From Polytrichum commune (taxonomy: Eukaryota > Streptophyta > Polytrichopsida > Polytrichales > Polytrichaceae), in contig OX485804.1 in NCBI GenBank assembly GCA_950295325.1, forward strand, positions 62,032,533-62,096,532: 64,000 nucleotides of DNA, given 5' to 3'. The position numbers were made by a program, and so were the translations under genes. Position 1 is the first letter of the stretch. Each line of letters begins with the position of its first letter. The notes beneath the pieces are model-generated. The model did not search any database, was not told the origin of the DNA, and saw nothing but the letters and a program-made list of their open reading frames with translations. This document shows positions 35,362-47,076 of this stretch, in pieces.

Positions 35362-37577
35362 CTGTAATTCGGGAAACCCTTAGCTACTAGGCTGATGTCC
35401 CTTAATCCTTGTAACCACAATCTTCTAACCTAGTAACTAGTCAAGCATTCCCCTAATCACCTAACTAATGACTAACATGTCCCACTAATTTAACCAACTA
35501 ACAACCACCCATAGGTGTAGTCTAATGATTCTACACTTTCCCTCCTTATGATGGGGGTTAACTTCCTAACTTCACTAATCACTAGCTACTACACACATAA
35601 AACCTCCAGCTCTAAGAGCTCGCTCCCTTGAGAGGACTTGAGAGAGAGCTTAACTAATTCACTTCACTAAAAACTACTAACCCACACACGTGGCTCAAGC
35701 TCTTAGGAGCTTGCTCCCTTGAGAGCGCTTGATGGAGAGAGAGAAAAAATGAGAGAGAAACCACCTTAAGTAGCAAAGAGGGAGAAAGGGAGAGAGGGAG
35801 AGAGAGGTGAGGATAGGGTGAGAGGATTAGCACCTCCAATCACAATCCCTTAACCTTCACCTTCAAAGTAGGGACTAATCCCCTTCCACCAAGCTTCCTT
35901 CTTCCTAAACTAACAAAGTGGATCCAAAAGTGGGCATTTAACCCGCGGAGCTCACCTTGCCTCACCTTACCCCCTACTCACATAATCAAGGCATCCTCTT
36001 ATTGAAATCAAACCTTGAAATAACTACACAACACATTCTAATGCCTAAACTTAAATCCACACCACACTTCACTCTTTTTATGTTTTGTGAATAATCATAA
36101 CACATCAAAGTCAAACTAAAATTGGTTTCGAAGAGTTAATCACCACATGTGGGCACCATTTTGGGCTCACATATGCATTATGTTTACAAACCCTAAAAGA
36201 TTGGCAATATAACCTTGTAATTATTGGGCATTATCCCACTACATGATTCAAAAATGATGGAGTTTGTCAAATATATCAATTGGGGATCTTCATATGAGCC
36301 ACATTTTCCAAAGTTACATGTCATCATAAAATGAAAATGATTATTTGAAGTTTAACAATCTTCAAAAATGTTGTTGTTTGTGAGGTTGGGACTCCAAATT
36401 GCTTCTTCTAAACTAATTGGGCATCTTGGAATGAATGGTTGCTTTCTTGGTGAATTGGGCCTATTTTGGGGATTGATTTTATAAACCCATTCACTCGCTT
36501 TGGTCTAGCCATACCCTCTTGCAATCAATGTGATTATTCAAATTCACTTAAAATAAATAAATTTGCTTATAAAGCTTCATTCATGTTACATATTGGCAAA
36601 ATCTTTAGTTTGCCTAATCTTTGGGGAATTTTTTAGAGATACATGTAAAATTTGGTTTCATTCAATGTAAAATCACATTGAGTTGAACATTTCTATGAAT
36701 TTATGATTCTTGAAGTTCACAAATTTTGGATCCCACCTTCTTCTCCAAAAAACACTGAAAATATCAAGCTGGATTCGTTTTGGTATAGAGCTTGGTTCAT
36801 CCGACGTTGTCAATGCATTAGGTGGTTTCCTTATGGATGTTGATTCAAGAATGTATGCACATGTAACACCAAGCAATGTGAACAATCTAGACAACATATG
36901 GAGTACATAAATACATGATGCTTTGAACATAAGAAACAATAAAAACAACAATGAGAGGGGTGTGAAGAAAAGGTTCGAGGAATGAAACATGGAAAAAAAA
37001 CAATGGGAAAAGGGTTGCATAGGGAGGTCACTCCATTGTCAAGTTGAAAACCATGTGCAAAAGAAGTTTGCTACCCCTATATTATATGCCATAGATAATT
37101 TTAAAAATTATGATATTTTTCCATATATACATATCCATTGATAATATCTTTTGTATATATTTTTTGAAATTTTTAGTCATCTCCATTTTTTCTAGTAAGT
37201 TTTTTAGTTCAATTCTGCGTCATTCTAGTTAGAAACGGTATGTTTTCTAGAAAAAAACAAATTATCAATTTTGGTTATCAAATTTTACTATGTAATAGAT
37301 ACCATGTATATGTACTCATAAATTTTTTTGATAAAAGTTTGATCCATTTTGTTGATGCAATTTAGAAAAAGTATATTTTTTTTCTTTCGCACATGGTTTT
37401 CAACTTGACAATGGAGTGACCTCCCCGGGCATAGGGAGGATCTCAAGAATGTGTGTATTCAAACACAAACCCGTGGAGAGGATAGATATACACATGTGGG
37501 AGAGTGGGTGGGGACTCCACCCTCATCATGAGGCACGATTCCATAGTAACTTCACTTATATCAAAGGGAGCTTCTTA
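35362..37577. other. Intergenic DNA
   Basis: No gene. A block at 35608-35650 (AGCTCTAAGAGCTCGCTCCC) recurs about 90 bp later at 35697 (AGCTCTTAGGAGCTTGCTCC), followed by a GAGA-rich stretch (35730-35815). The reverse-strand frame 36673-37020 is unrecognised and overlaps a plus frame. Confidence 0.45.
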
Positions 37578-37966
37578 GGGCCAGGTCACATGGGGTCCCA
37601 AGTCCCACTCGTGTCAGCAATTCCCAACATGGAGGAAAAATCCCAACTTTTGAGCCTCAAGAAACCATTAAAATACAGTTAAATTATCATTAAAGTCAGA
37701 TCTTTATTATTTTATGCATAAATATTTGCGGTACTTGTGTTGAGAGATGGGTCTACCTTTTTGCTCGACCCAACTCTCAACACAAGTCCCAAGCCTCCGC
37801 TCCAAATAGTTTTGTCATGCAGGCATCCATGTCATACTCAAGATTTCGGACTTGGGATCCCGTGTGAAGTGGTGAGTCCCAACTTCCATGCTCTCAATAG
37901 TTGAGATGCACGGATTGACCTCCAATGATTTGGACTAAGTACTTGGGACCCCATGTGAACCAACCC
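37578..37966. mobile_element. Tourist-like element, GGGCCAGGTCACATGGGG ends
   Basis: 389 bp. The left end GGGCCAGGTCACATGGGGTC and the right end, reverse-complemented GGGTTGGTTCACATGGGGTC, continue into CCAAGT on both sides. TTA lies on the left and TAA on the right, so the expected three-base duplication may carry one mutation. The interior is shared with 25811-26135, including the GAGTTGGGTC-type central fold. Confidence 0.72.
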
Positions 37967-38167
37967 TAAGACCTCATATTTGTGCAAGGAAATTGTACAA
38001 CAAGGTCACAAACTCAGGCAAACAATGAATTTTCACCGAGATCAACCCAATGTCGCCTAGAATGAGGGTTTCTCACATGTATTCCACATGAGAACCCTTG
38101 TGTTTCCATTGAGCAAGTGTGTAATGTACAAACCAACCCATTCAAGAATGCTAGAATGCACTTGCTA
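37967..38167. other. Spacer, no gene seen
   Basis: Short spacer between two MITEs. Confidence 0.5.
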
Positions 38168-38506
38168 CACTAAATATGATATCTAGTGTCACCACTTCTA
38201 ATTGTCTTGCTCGATACTAATTGTAAACTTTGGTGTAGTGCCACCAACACTAAATGTGATCCCAACATTATTTGTCATTCCTTATACATTTTTTAAGATG
38301 ATAGATTTATAGTGCCACTTACCAAGTTGTTTTTTAATCCAATATTCAATCATCCATGACATCACCAGTTGCTGACAAAAAAAGGTGGGGTTTTGGCCAA
38401 TGGATGAACTCATCCATCATCCATGACAATATTCATACGAAGTGACACCCAAAAAGTTGACATAGTGACATAAAGTACCATATGACATTAAATATCATAT
38501 TTAGTG
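38168..38506. mobile_element. TA-flanked MITE, CACTAAATATGATAT ends, copy 1
   Basis: 339 bp with a perfect 15-base inverted end (CACTAAATATGATAT) and TA on both sides. The interior contains TAATTGTCTTGCTCGATAC, GGGTTTTGGCCAATGGATGA and a repeated CATCCATGACAATATT, all shared with 61282-61659. A TA duplication would fit Tc1/mariner-type MITEs, although the ends begin CACTA. Confidence 0.8.
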
Positions 38507-39040
38507 TAGTTCTAAGTGGTATTGGAATAGCCTAAACAATCAAGAGACTAGAGACGCAAGTCAAACCCCATTTGCATACTCCCATATAACATAACATGTC
38601 TTATAGATCTCTATGGTGGCTTAAATCGAGTGCCTTAACCTAGATGCCATGGGAACTCCAAGGTTAAGCCACCTAAGGTTGGAATAGTAATCGAATGAGG
38701 GACCTTCTTAGCGCACCCTATGACCCACCTAGTCATAGTGGGGGTATTGGGGTGAACCTTATATTTTCAATGAACCGTCTAGGAACCTAGGGGCTTCCCC
38801 TTGGGGGAGATAGGTGCCAGCTAGCTTGTCCATGCCTATTCAAGGTGTTCACCTTCAAAAGGAGGCAATAGTTGGCGCCCCCCCCCCCCTCTAATTCTCG
38901 TTATGCATGTTTCAAGATTACATATGGAATTAGACCAAGTAAAAAATGAAGCAACACCATACTTCACGTTGGTGACAAGGTCGGAGTTGCTTATGCTTTT
39001 TTTTTATATACCTATTATATATCTCTAATTAGCATCTCAT
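38507..39040. other. Spacer with poly-C tract
   Basis: Twelve C at 38878-38889. No gene. Confidence 0.5.
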
Positions 39041-39049
39041 AAGGTGAAT

Positions 39050-42000
39050 AGATCCAATAAGCAAGTAAGAGGAAGAAGGTGCCATACATCATTTCTGCAC
39101 AAAGTTCAATTCTTGAGGTGCATCCTCACATATGCCTACACAAGACCCAACACAAGAAAGAAAAGAAATGGAAAATCAATGTTTCTTACCCTAACATGCG
39201 ATGTTCATTCACTACCTCCCTCCTATGTCACATGGGCATGGGAGTGGGGGCGGCTTGGTGCCTATTTTCACAGGTGGACCGTTTGGTTAATGACGGGGCT
39301 ATGTGTTCTATGTTGGTTTTGGGTTTTAGTGTTAGTAAGTGCGTTTAGTCAAGTGAGATTGGGACTTGTTTCTTTTCTTATTTCCTTTGTTTAGGATTGT
39401 ATGTCCTAGGTACCTTATAATAATTTGTAAGAAAGATTCCATTAGTTTATGCATTTTGGGGTTGGGGATTTGTAGGTCTTGGAGGAGTTTAACGGTTGTT
39501 GTGTGTATAATGCCTCTTATTCCTACTATGGTTATAATGGATGGTAGTATTGTTCACTATAGTTGGGATAGGAGTGGGTGGAGAATGGTGGAATTATCAA
39601 TTTTTTGGTTTGTGGCTTTTGTGGGGAATCTACGTTGTAGTGCGTGAATTCAAATATTTGTACTTTGAGGTTTGGGCTAGGTGTGAAGGTTGGTTCATTT
39701 GTAGGTGGGGCTCATAAGATGCATAATATATTGAGTCTATGTTGAGTTGGACATTTACGTATTGGTAGATAAGATGTGCATGGGAGTAGCCATTAGGGTA
39801 TGGTGTTGTCAGGTGTGCGGTCTTTGATTTTACCAATGTTGATTAGGGCAAAGCAACAAATTGTGGAGTGGACTAGTAGCGTGTTCGCTAGTGCATGTAC
39901 TACTTTATTGTGTCAGTTGGTCCTTCGATTGTTTATGTGTTTATTAGTGCAACATGATAGTAGGTGGAGGCATGTGTCATTATGGTGGGATGTGCATAGG
40001 TTACATGTTGAGGATATATCTTGTTTGAGGATGTGTTTTTTGGGCAGTTCCCTAAGTATCTTCCATATTTTAAAATTTGAGAGTTTGCATTATTTGTGCA
40101 TCAGTAATTTAGGGGCATCCCATAATAGATTTGATTATTTTATGTGTATGTTTGTGTCGGAGAGCCATTTGTCTATATAGGGGACTATATTTTTTGCATC
40201 GGAAGTGAGTGCGCTTACCTCTTCTTTTTTCTATGTAGTTTTTGAGGTCAAGGACCGAGCCGTCATGTTACGTGGATGTCAAGTGGATAGATGGCCAATA
40301 CAATGTTTGATGTTTGATGGTTGCTAAGGTGGAAAGGGGTTTCTATATTGCGGGATTATTATGCCCCTTGTTTGGCCAAATTATTGGCCTCGTCATTGCC
40401 AATCATGTTTGTGTGGGCTCTAACTTTGTAGATGATGATATTGTGGTGGAAGTTTGGAGTGTATTTTCTATTCTAGTTATGGGTAGCTTGTCTAGGTGGT
40501 TGTATTAGGATGATGGATTTCTTATATGTTGTTGAGGCTACATGCGAATATGGATGTATCCATTGGGAGTGTCTTGGTGTGTTTCCACGGCAATCAAGAG
40601 TGCATATAATTATGATATGAGAACATTGGGGTGTTTGGGTAGGCGTGCCACAACATTAACATCTAGTTGTCCATTGAAAATTCCAGCTCTTGCAATATTG
40701 TTTTCTTCTTTTCTTTATCCAGTGGTGTGAATGAGCTATCCATATAGTAGGATTGGACAGGTGGAAAGCATGGGGGGGGGGGGTGTTGGGACGTTGGGGG
40801 GAGGGGGGAAATTGGGCTATGTGCCATACTTTAGGGATGTTGATGATATGTTTGTCTTGGGGGTGGGGGTGGTGGGGTGGGTGGTGCAAGTGGGGAGGAG
40901 TGTTGTAAGGAGTTGTTGGAGGAAGGTGGGTATTTATGGTGTGGGGGGTGTGAGTGGGGATTATTGTTGTTGTAGTATGCAGGGAAGGGCAACGTTTCGG
41001 TATATTATAGAGTGAGGGGTGGAATGGTAAGTATAGGAGTTACATGTGGTTGTTGAAGCAGGTTGTTTGGATTGTTTGTCCAATCATCGTGTGTGATTAT
41101 AATAATTGTATTGGAGTTGTGATTAGTGTGTGCGGCTAGTCTTACCCATTCGATAATTTTGGGAGTAGGTCCAAGGTGGTTATATGGGCGTACCCACATC
41201 CTTTTCATTGAGTGGAGAAGGTTGGACCTCCCTTGTCTCTAAGGGCTCCTCAAAAGAGGGCCGACGACTCTGCCCGCCCAACCCAACAAAAACTTCTTTG
41301 AAGGCCACTTGTCCACAAAGACCATATTGAATGCACCTCGCTTCAACATCCAATATGTATATGTTTGTTTCAACTTGACATGTAAGTAATTGTTTGAAAT
41401 TTTATTATCACGTAAAATTGTCACAAAAGCATGGAATGGATTCCTCATTAATATTGGTGTGTTATATCTTTTGCGACTTACCACTTGAGAGGGACTTTAT
41501 CGTTTCAAAATTAGACTTAAAATCCTTAGGAAAATCCACTCATAATTTGTGAATTGAGTGGGTCTTTTGAATGTGTATGATTATCTGTAAAAATTAAAAT
41601 CAAAGAATCTGTTTAATGATATTATAATATATGCCTTCACAAGTAATCACACATGTTCAAACTAATTAAGTGCAATCAAAACCCAAAACCCAAAACCCAA
41701 AACCTTTATTTAATGGCCCCAAACTCTAACCTAAACTATAAACCCTTAACCCTTACTTAAGGGCCTTAAAACCTAAATGCTTAATTAGTTATACTTATCT
41801 TATTTGAGCACTTATTACGATATTATAAAACGAATTAGTATAAATCTGCACAAGTATTCATCCACTCAAAAGAACCATGCAAAGGCAATTTACAAATAAC
41901 AAGTGTATTGGTTTAAGATTTAAAGTTGAATAAAAAAATGAGAAGGCCCTTTCAAATGGTAAGGGTCCAAAAGAATGTAGCCTTGTTTGAAAATCTCTAT

Positions 42001-42860
42001 GCATATTCTTACTTCCAAATTGCCTACAAGCTTTTCAAAGGACATTTTCAAGATAGAATCCATTTACTTGTATACTAAGCTTAAGTGAATGAATATATAT
42101 ATATTCACTTTACATTTATATTTAAGAGTGGTGCATTCAATATGGGATTTGCAGCCAACATTTTTTTGAAGTCGGGTGGGGTGGGCGGCAACCATCTTGA
42201 GTGATGCGGGCAAAGGCGGTGGCCCCATTTTGAGGAGTTGTTAATGAGCACGCTAGGCCCTCGTGAGCCCAAGATTACACCTCTTTCATATGGGGAGTGG
42301 TTATGTGATAATTACATGGGACATCCCACAACTTACCCTCCAAGGGTAGTGACATATCTTTGGGATGTTACATATGGGTTTTGAGAGTTTGATGAGGAGT
42401 TTATGATGTTCGGGACAAAAAAAAAGCAACATAAAAGGCATATTTGATGCATGAGCGAATGACTGTATTGAGGATCTTAATCTTTTGTTGCAGTGATGTG
42501 GGTGATAGTAGTAAGGCCGTGATTTGTTTTTTTGATTTGTGCTATATTATTTCATTTTGTATGGCTCATTTTAGGGATGAGACTAGTTGGATTCCTAAGT
42601 ATGTGTATGGTTCATTTTGTGAGAGGATGGGGAGTTGTTGTTGTCGTTTTTAGTTGATGTTTTGGGCTTTTAATTTGTTGGGGGCATCATGTGACTATGC
42701 ATTTGTTTATTCCTAGTTCCATGTGTGCCTTGTCGGAATATTCTCTTAGTTTGTTGAGTAGGGCTGAATGTGTTTTATGTTGTTGGTGAGGATGGCTAGA
42801 TCATTGGCATAAGTTATGGTTGTGATACTATTTGGTGATGTGCTAAAATGACACCCTTGT
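39050..42860 (-). pseudogene. Non-LTR (LINE) retrotransposon relic with RT and RNase H
   Basis: The reverse complement, read from about 42852 downward, gives SITTITYANDLAIL, a reverse transcriptase catalytic block with Asn where the first Asp of the YADD motif should be. Next come LLNKLREYSDKAHMELGINK and, after a frameshift, LSQNEPYTYLGIQL, then KIKILNTVI. Near 40740-40560 an RNase H-like region reads YYMDSS, then ARAGIF and ARLPKHPNVLIS, then a stop where Glu would be expected, then LYALLIAVE. A further conserved-looking tail (for example WLLPCTSYLP, near 39800) reaches to about 39100. Stops and frameshifts throughout make it inactive. The 5' end (endonuclease) is missing or unreadable. The forward frames at 39044-41015 are shadows. 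I cannot assign the LINE clade. Confidence 0.8.
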
Positions 42861-44769
42861 TGATCTTTATCTAATCGTCTAAGTAGGGGTTCTTAGAAAA
42901 CAATGAATAAGTATAGGTTGAAGGTGAAGACCCAACACAAAAAGATTGTGTTAGGTTTGTCTACAATGAGTGTCTTCAACTACATTGACATGTTATTGCG
43001 GTTACAAGAATGTAAACAAAGCACAAAAACAATGGTGCGGTCATTACGCGATGTAATCTCCATTGTCTTTCCATTGGGCTCTTTGAAACATCTTGAGGCT
43101 TGATTTGACAAGTGTTTATAGTTACATGATTTTGTAGTTTGCAGAAATATTCGTGCACTTTCTCTCCTGATCTTTGTTAATACTTACATCATGTGTTTGT
43201 AACCATGTTCTAGCAATACATTATGTGTTATGTGAGGGGTGGAGGCCCTCAACTTGATTTGTTCCAACATATTTGTGCCATGTGCTTCATGTATGAAACA
43301 TTCCTACGTTTGGCAATACATTCATACAAATCTTAACCCATTATAGAAACGTATCACTAGATGTATTTGCTCATATGCTTTCTAATTCGTGCAAGTTTTG
43401 CTTGTCCTTCATACCTTTATCAATGCACTTGTGGTGATTATTATTATTATTAAATTTTTTTTGGGTCAAGGTGTGATTCAAGGTCATTTGATTTGAAATA
43501 TATACATAATAATAATAAAACTAAATAATAAATTAAATACTTGATTGAAGACTTGCATATTTAAGGAAGATGTGGAAAAGAACAATAAACATGATTTTTA
43601 TATGTCAAATTATTGACTATGGTAGCCAATGTTGCTATTTGTGTATCAACAAACACTAATGCAATGAAATCACTCTCGGTATGCAATTTACATGAACATT
43701 AAGACACAAAAATTGTTGGGTTATATTAAGCATGTCTCTAGGATTTGTCTTAAATAAACCATTATGTTTGATTGTAGCAGAGAGATCTTCCATCAATTGG
43801 ACAACTATAGGGGTGAATTGAATAATTTAAGTTCGTATAGTTATATGTTCTATATATATATATATTTCCTCTTAACTTATTGTGTCTTCAATATGTGCAA
43901 CACCTTGTTCACAATATGTTCACAAATCCTATTGTGTTTTACAAGATGTTGGATGAGTGCATTATTGTGATGATCACCATCTTAAAAATATAGAATTTTG
44001 TCTATTGGTTTTGCTTGTGATTAACATCCAACATCCATTTTCTAAGGCGATTGTTACCAAAAGTTAGAACACCCAACTCAAGCAGATTAAACTAGTGAAT
44101 GTATTTCACAACAAGGATGTTGCAAATGATGTTCCTTATGACATTCTTGAGTTAAAATGTTGTATGTTGTATCTATCCAAAGTATTGGATGTAGTTTGGC
44201 TTGGTTGAAGCTTCACCATTATTCTTGGAGCTTTGGATTGAATGTTGCAATTATGCTCTTTGGGGATGTTGTTCATTAGGCTTACGTCAAAGCTTGTTCT
44301 AAGAGATATCATGGAAGTCACAAGTTCAATACATCCCAATATTATTATATGAAAATTAACTATATCTAGTGCATATCATATGTGATGTGTCCAATCTTCA
44401 TCGATTTGCATTAGCTTTATAATGCTAATGTGGGGAACTTGGTTGTTGTGTGTGGGAACCCTATATGAAGTTACACACATGTTTAGGAATAGCAAGGTGC
44501 ATTGTCGAAGGGGGTCACAAACGATGGGGGTCACAAATACTTAAGATGAATTAGCAAACATGTTGAGGCCAACATTTGTGTATGTGCTAGAGCACAACCG
44601 AATACTACCTTGTTACATTTATTGAGTGTGTTAGCCTTGTTTTCCTTGATGAAGGGGAAACATAATGTAAGCAACCTTTGGGTTGATTTTACTATTGCCC
44701 TAGCCTAGGGCATGGCTAAATAAGTCTAATACCTAGCAACACGGGTTGGGAACTTGACTTGGTACAAGG
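42861..44769. other. Intergenic DNA, no gene seen
   Basis: The frame 42903-43103 (plus) and its antisense partner are unrecognised and may be more of the same LINE. Simple AT tracts lie at 43437-43452 and 43852-43864. No other structure. Confidence 0.4.
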
Positions 44770-45482
44770 GGTTAGGGTGTGGCTAGGCATTCGTGGTGTT
44801 TGTGCCAACTTCATCCATAAGGAAGGTTTTAAAAAAACACAATGAACTATTATATAGCTTGAAAATCCTTATTTATGGATTCAATTAACTCCAAAATTGG
44901 AATAATGTACCTAAGTTAGTCTACATTAGATGTTTGATTTAGTGTGGCATCATAATCAACGTGTCATGTAAATAAGAGTGGTCTTTATGACTTGTCACGA
45001 AGTACCAAATGTCATGTGATACCTTCTCTAGGTTTCACCCAATGATTGCAAGGCATTCAACTGGGGTCAATGATGAATAGTGTGGGCCACATTGTATCGA
45101 ATTTTTATAAGCTTGATGGGGTCCAATTAGAATGAATTGACCCTCAACCTATAGCGGACGTGCTTTTTCTACTAGAGCTCCTTCATCCATGATGGACAAG
45201 GTAACATAGATGCCACAAACATCAAGAATTGGTATTTAGGTAACTATGGACTTTGGATGAGTTGAGAAATGCGCAAGCATTGTTTAGAAATGTGGTCACT
45301 CATGCTTCAAATGTTGATATTTGTACTTGCCATGTTGCCCTTATGTAGGTGACTGTATATATAAAAAAAGCCGTGGGCATGATGTGCGTAAACATTGCCA
45401 CCATTTTGGAGGTATTCAAAGAGGAGTGTGGCAGCAATTTAATCCAAAATTGACCCAAAAGTTTGGATTTACCTAAATACTA

Positions 45483-45698
45483 CACTAAAAATGACATTTA
45501 GTATCACTTACTATTTGGAGTTAAGCAATGCTATATATGTGTATTATATATCTACTATTGTACCAAAGATGTCAAATTGGTTGTTTGGACATTATAGAAC
45601 ATTAGCAACTTTACTTGGTACACAATTACATCAATAGTAAAAAGGTGTAGCGTTGCGTAATTCCAAATAGTATGTGACACTACGTGTCACATTTAGTG
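45483..45698. mobile_element. TA-flanked MITE, CACTAAA ends, copy 2
   Basis: 216 bp with ends CACTAAAAATGACATTTAGT and, reverse-complemented, CACTAAATGTGACACGTAGT. TA lies on both sides (45481-45482, 45699-45700). It shares its ends with the elements at 38168 and 61282, but its middle is different and shorter. Confidence 0.75.
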
Positions 45699-46167
45699 TA
45701 GTTCTAGCCTTAGGATGTGATGTAGTGTAGGTACACCGGGGTGAGGGTGTGGCTAAGGACTTGTGGTTTCAAAGGAAACTCATCCACAAGAATGAGTGAA
45801 AATGCAACAAAATCACTTTATAGGAGGCCACGATTGTTTTTAGTCGATTTGACTTTGAAAGTGGCATCAAATACCCCTACTTAGGTGGAGCCCAATTGGA
45901 ACGAATTGGCCCTCAACCCATGTATAGCTTAGGTTGGGGCTTGCTTTTACTAAAGCCCCAACTTCATCCACAATAGAAGCCTTAGGGTGGAGTGTTTTTG
46001 GTGTGGCTAGGGATTCGTGGAGTCTAAGCAAAACTCATCCTCAAGGAAGGTGAAAATGCAACGAATTATATTACACATAGCATGTGAATGACCATTTGAA
46101 AAAGTTTGACTCGAAAAATGACATCAAATACCTTGAATTAGTCTAGTAAAATCCAATTGGATGAAGT

Positions 46168-46184
46168 CCCCCCCCCCCCCCCCC
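46168..46184. repeat. Poly-C tract (17 C)
   Basis: An uninterrupted run of 17 C inside the direct-repeat array. Confidence 0.95.
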
Positions 46185-46699
46185 TTGTTTAGAGGGCTTG
46201 TTTTTACGAGAACCTCGACTTCATGCATGATGGATGAGTTTACTTGGATACTGCAAACTCCAAGGCACACCAATTACTCCAAATTAATCTTTTGCAAACC
46301 AATTGGGATGAAATAGCCCTCAACCTATAACCTATAGAGGACTTTGTAGCCCCAAGTCTATCTGCAATGGATGAGTTTACATAGACGCCACGAACCCCCG
46401 ACCCTTAGAGTGTGGCTAGGGATTTGTGGTGTCTAAGGAAACTCATCCATAAGGAAGGTGAAGCATAATGAATTATTTTACAACCTGCGAATGCCTACTT
46501 TTAGACATTTGACTTCGCAAATGACATAAAACACTCCAAATTAAACTACTGAAGTCCAATTGGAATGAATCGACCGTCAACCTAACGTAATGTATGACCC
46601 TATAGAGGACTTGTAGTTCTCTCTTACTTATAACCCCAAGTTCATCCAACAATGGATGAGTTTACATGGACGCCACGAAACCCAAGCCTAAGCTTAGGG

Positions 46700-47076
46700 T
46701 GGAGTGTTTTGAGTGAGAGGGGGTTTGGGTGTTTGTTTCAATGCTCGCCCACTTCACTTCTTCCTCAACAACGCTCTCCTCACGCTCACGCTCTCCTCTC
46801 CTCTCCTCTCCTCATCTCTCCTCGACTGCTTTGAGCATGAAACCGGAGCTCGGATTCTCCATGCAATCTTCGGTTTGTGTGTGATATTGGGTCCTTCATC
46901 AACAAGGATTGATGAAGGACAGACTTAGAGAAAGAAAAACACTCGCTCTCTCTTTCACTTTTTGTCTCTGCCAAGTTTTCCCTTCCTTTTTTCCCTTCCT
47001 GCACCAGACAGATTTCTTCGCATCGTCCCTCACCCCCATCACCTCACCTCACCTCACCTCAACTCGCCTCACCGAT
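46700..47076 (+). promoter_or_regulatory. Likely transcription start region and CT-rich 5' leader exon
   Basis: A pyrimidine-rich block (TCTCC repeats at 46790-46822, CTCTCTCTTTC near 46948, CACCTCACCT repeats at 47038-47062) ends at a good splice donor, CGATAG/GTAGGTAGGG, after 47076. CT-rich leaders are common in plant housekeeping genes, and the next acceptor with matching context lies near 48290. I see no clear TATA box. The exact start and exon edges are inferred. Confidence 0.5.

Larger units (their letters stand above)
44770..46690 (+). repeat. Degenerate direct-repeat array upstream of the RING gene
   Basis: Four partial copies of one unit start near 44770, 45747, 46000 and 46407. 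Shared phrases are GTGTGGCTAGGGATT(C/T)GTGG, AACTCATCCA(C/T)AAGGAAGGTG, CCAATTGGAA(C/T)GAAT and GATGAGTTTACAT(G/A)GA. Between starts 3 and 4 the spacing is about 406 bp. A TA-flanked MITE (45483-45698) splits the first and second copies. The last repeated phrase (CTTAGGGTGGAGTGTTTT at 46693, compared with 45970) touches the start of the gene leader. No coding content. Confidence 0.75.

Noticed and set aside
39044-41015. Several forward-strand frames of 60-126 residues
   Set aside because: They are antisense shadows of the reverse-strand LINE, rich in Gly/Val/Trp because the LINE strand is Pro/His/Asn-rich.
41680-41762. Telomere-like CCCAAAA and CCCTTAA words
   Set aside because: The units are irregular (CAAAACC, AAACCCTTAACCCTTAC) and do not form a clean CCCTAAA array. 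It looks like a simple-sequence patch.
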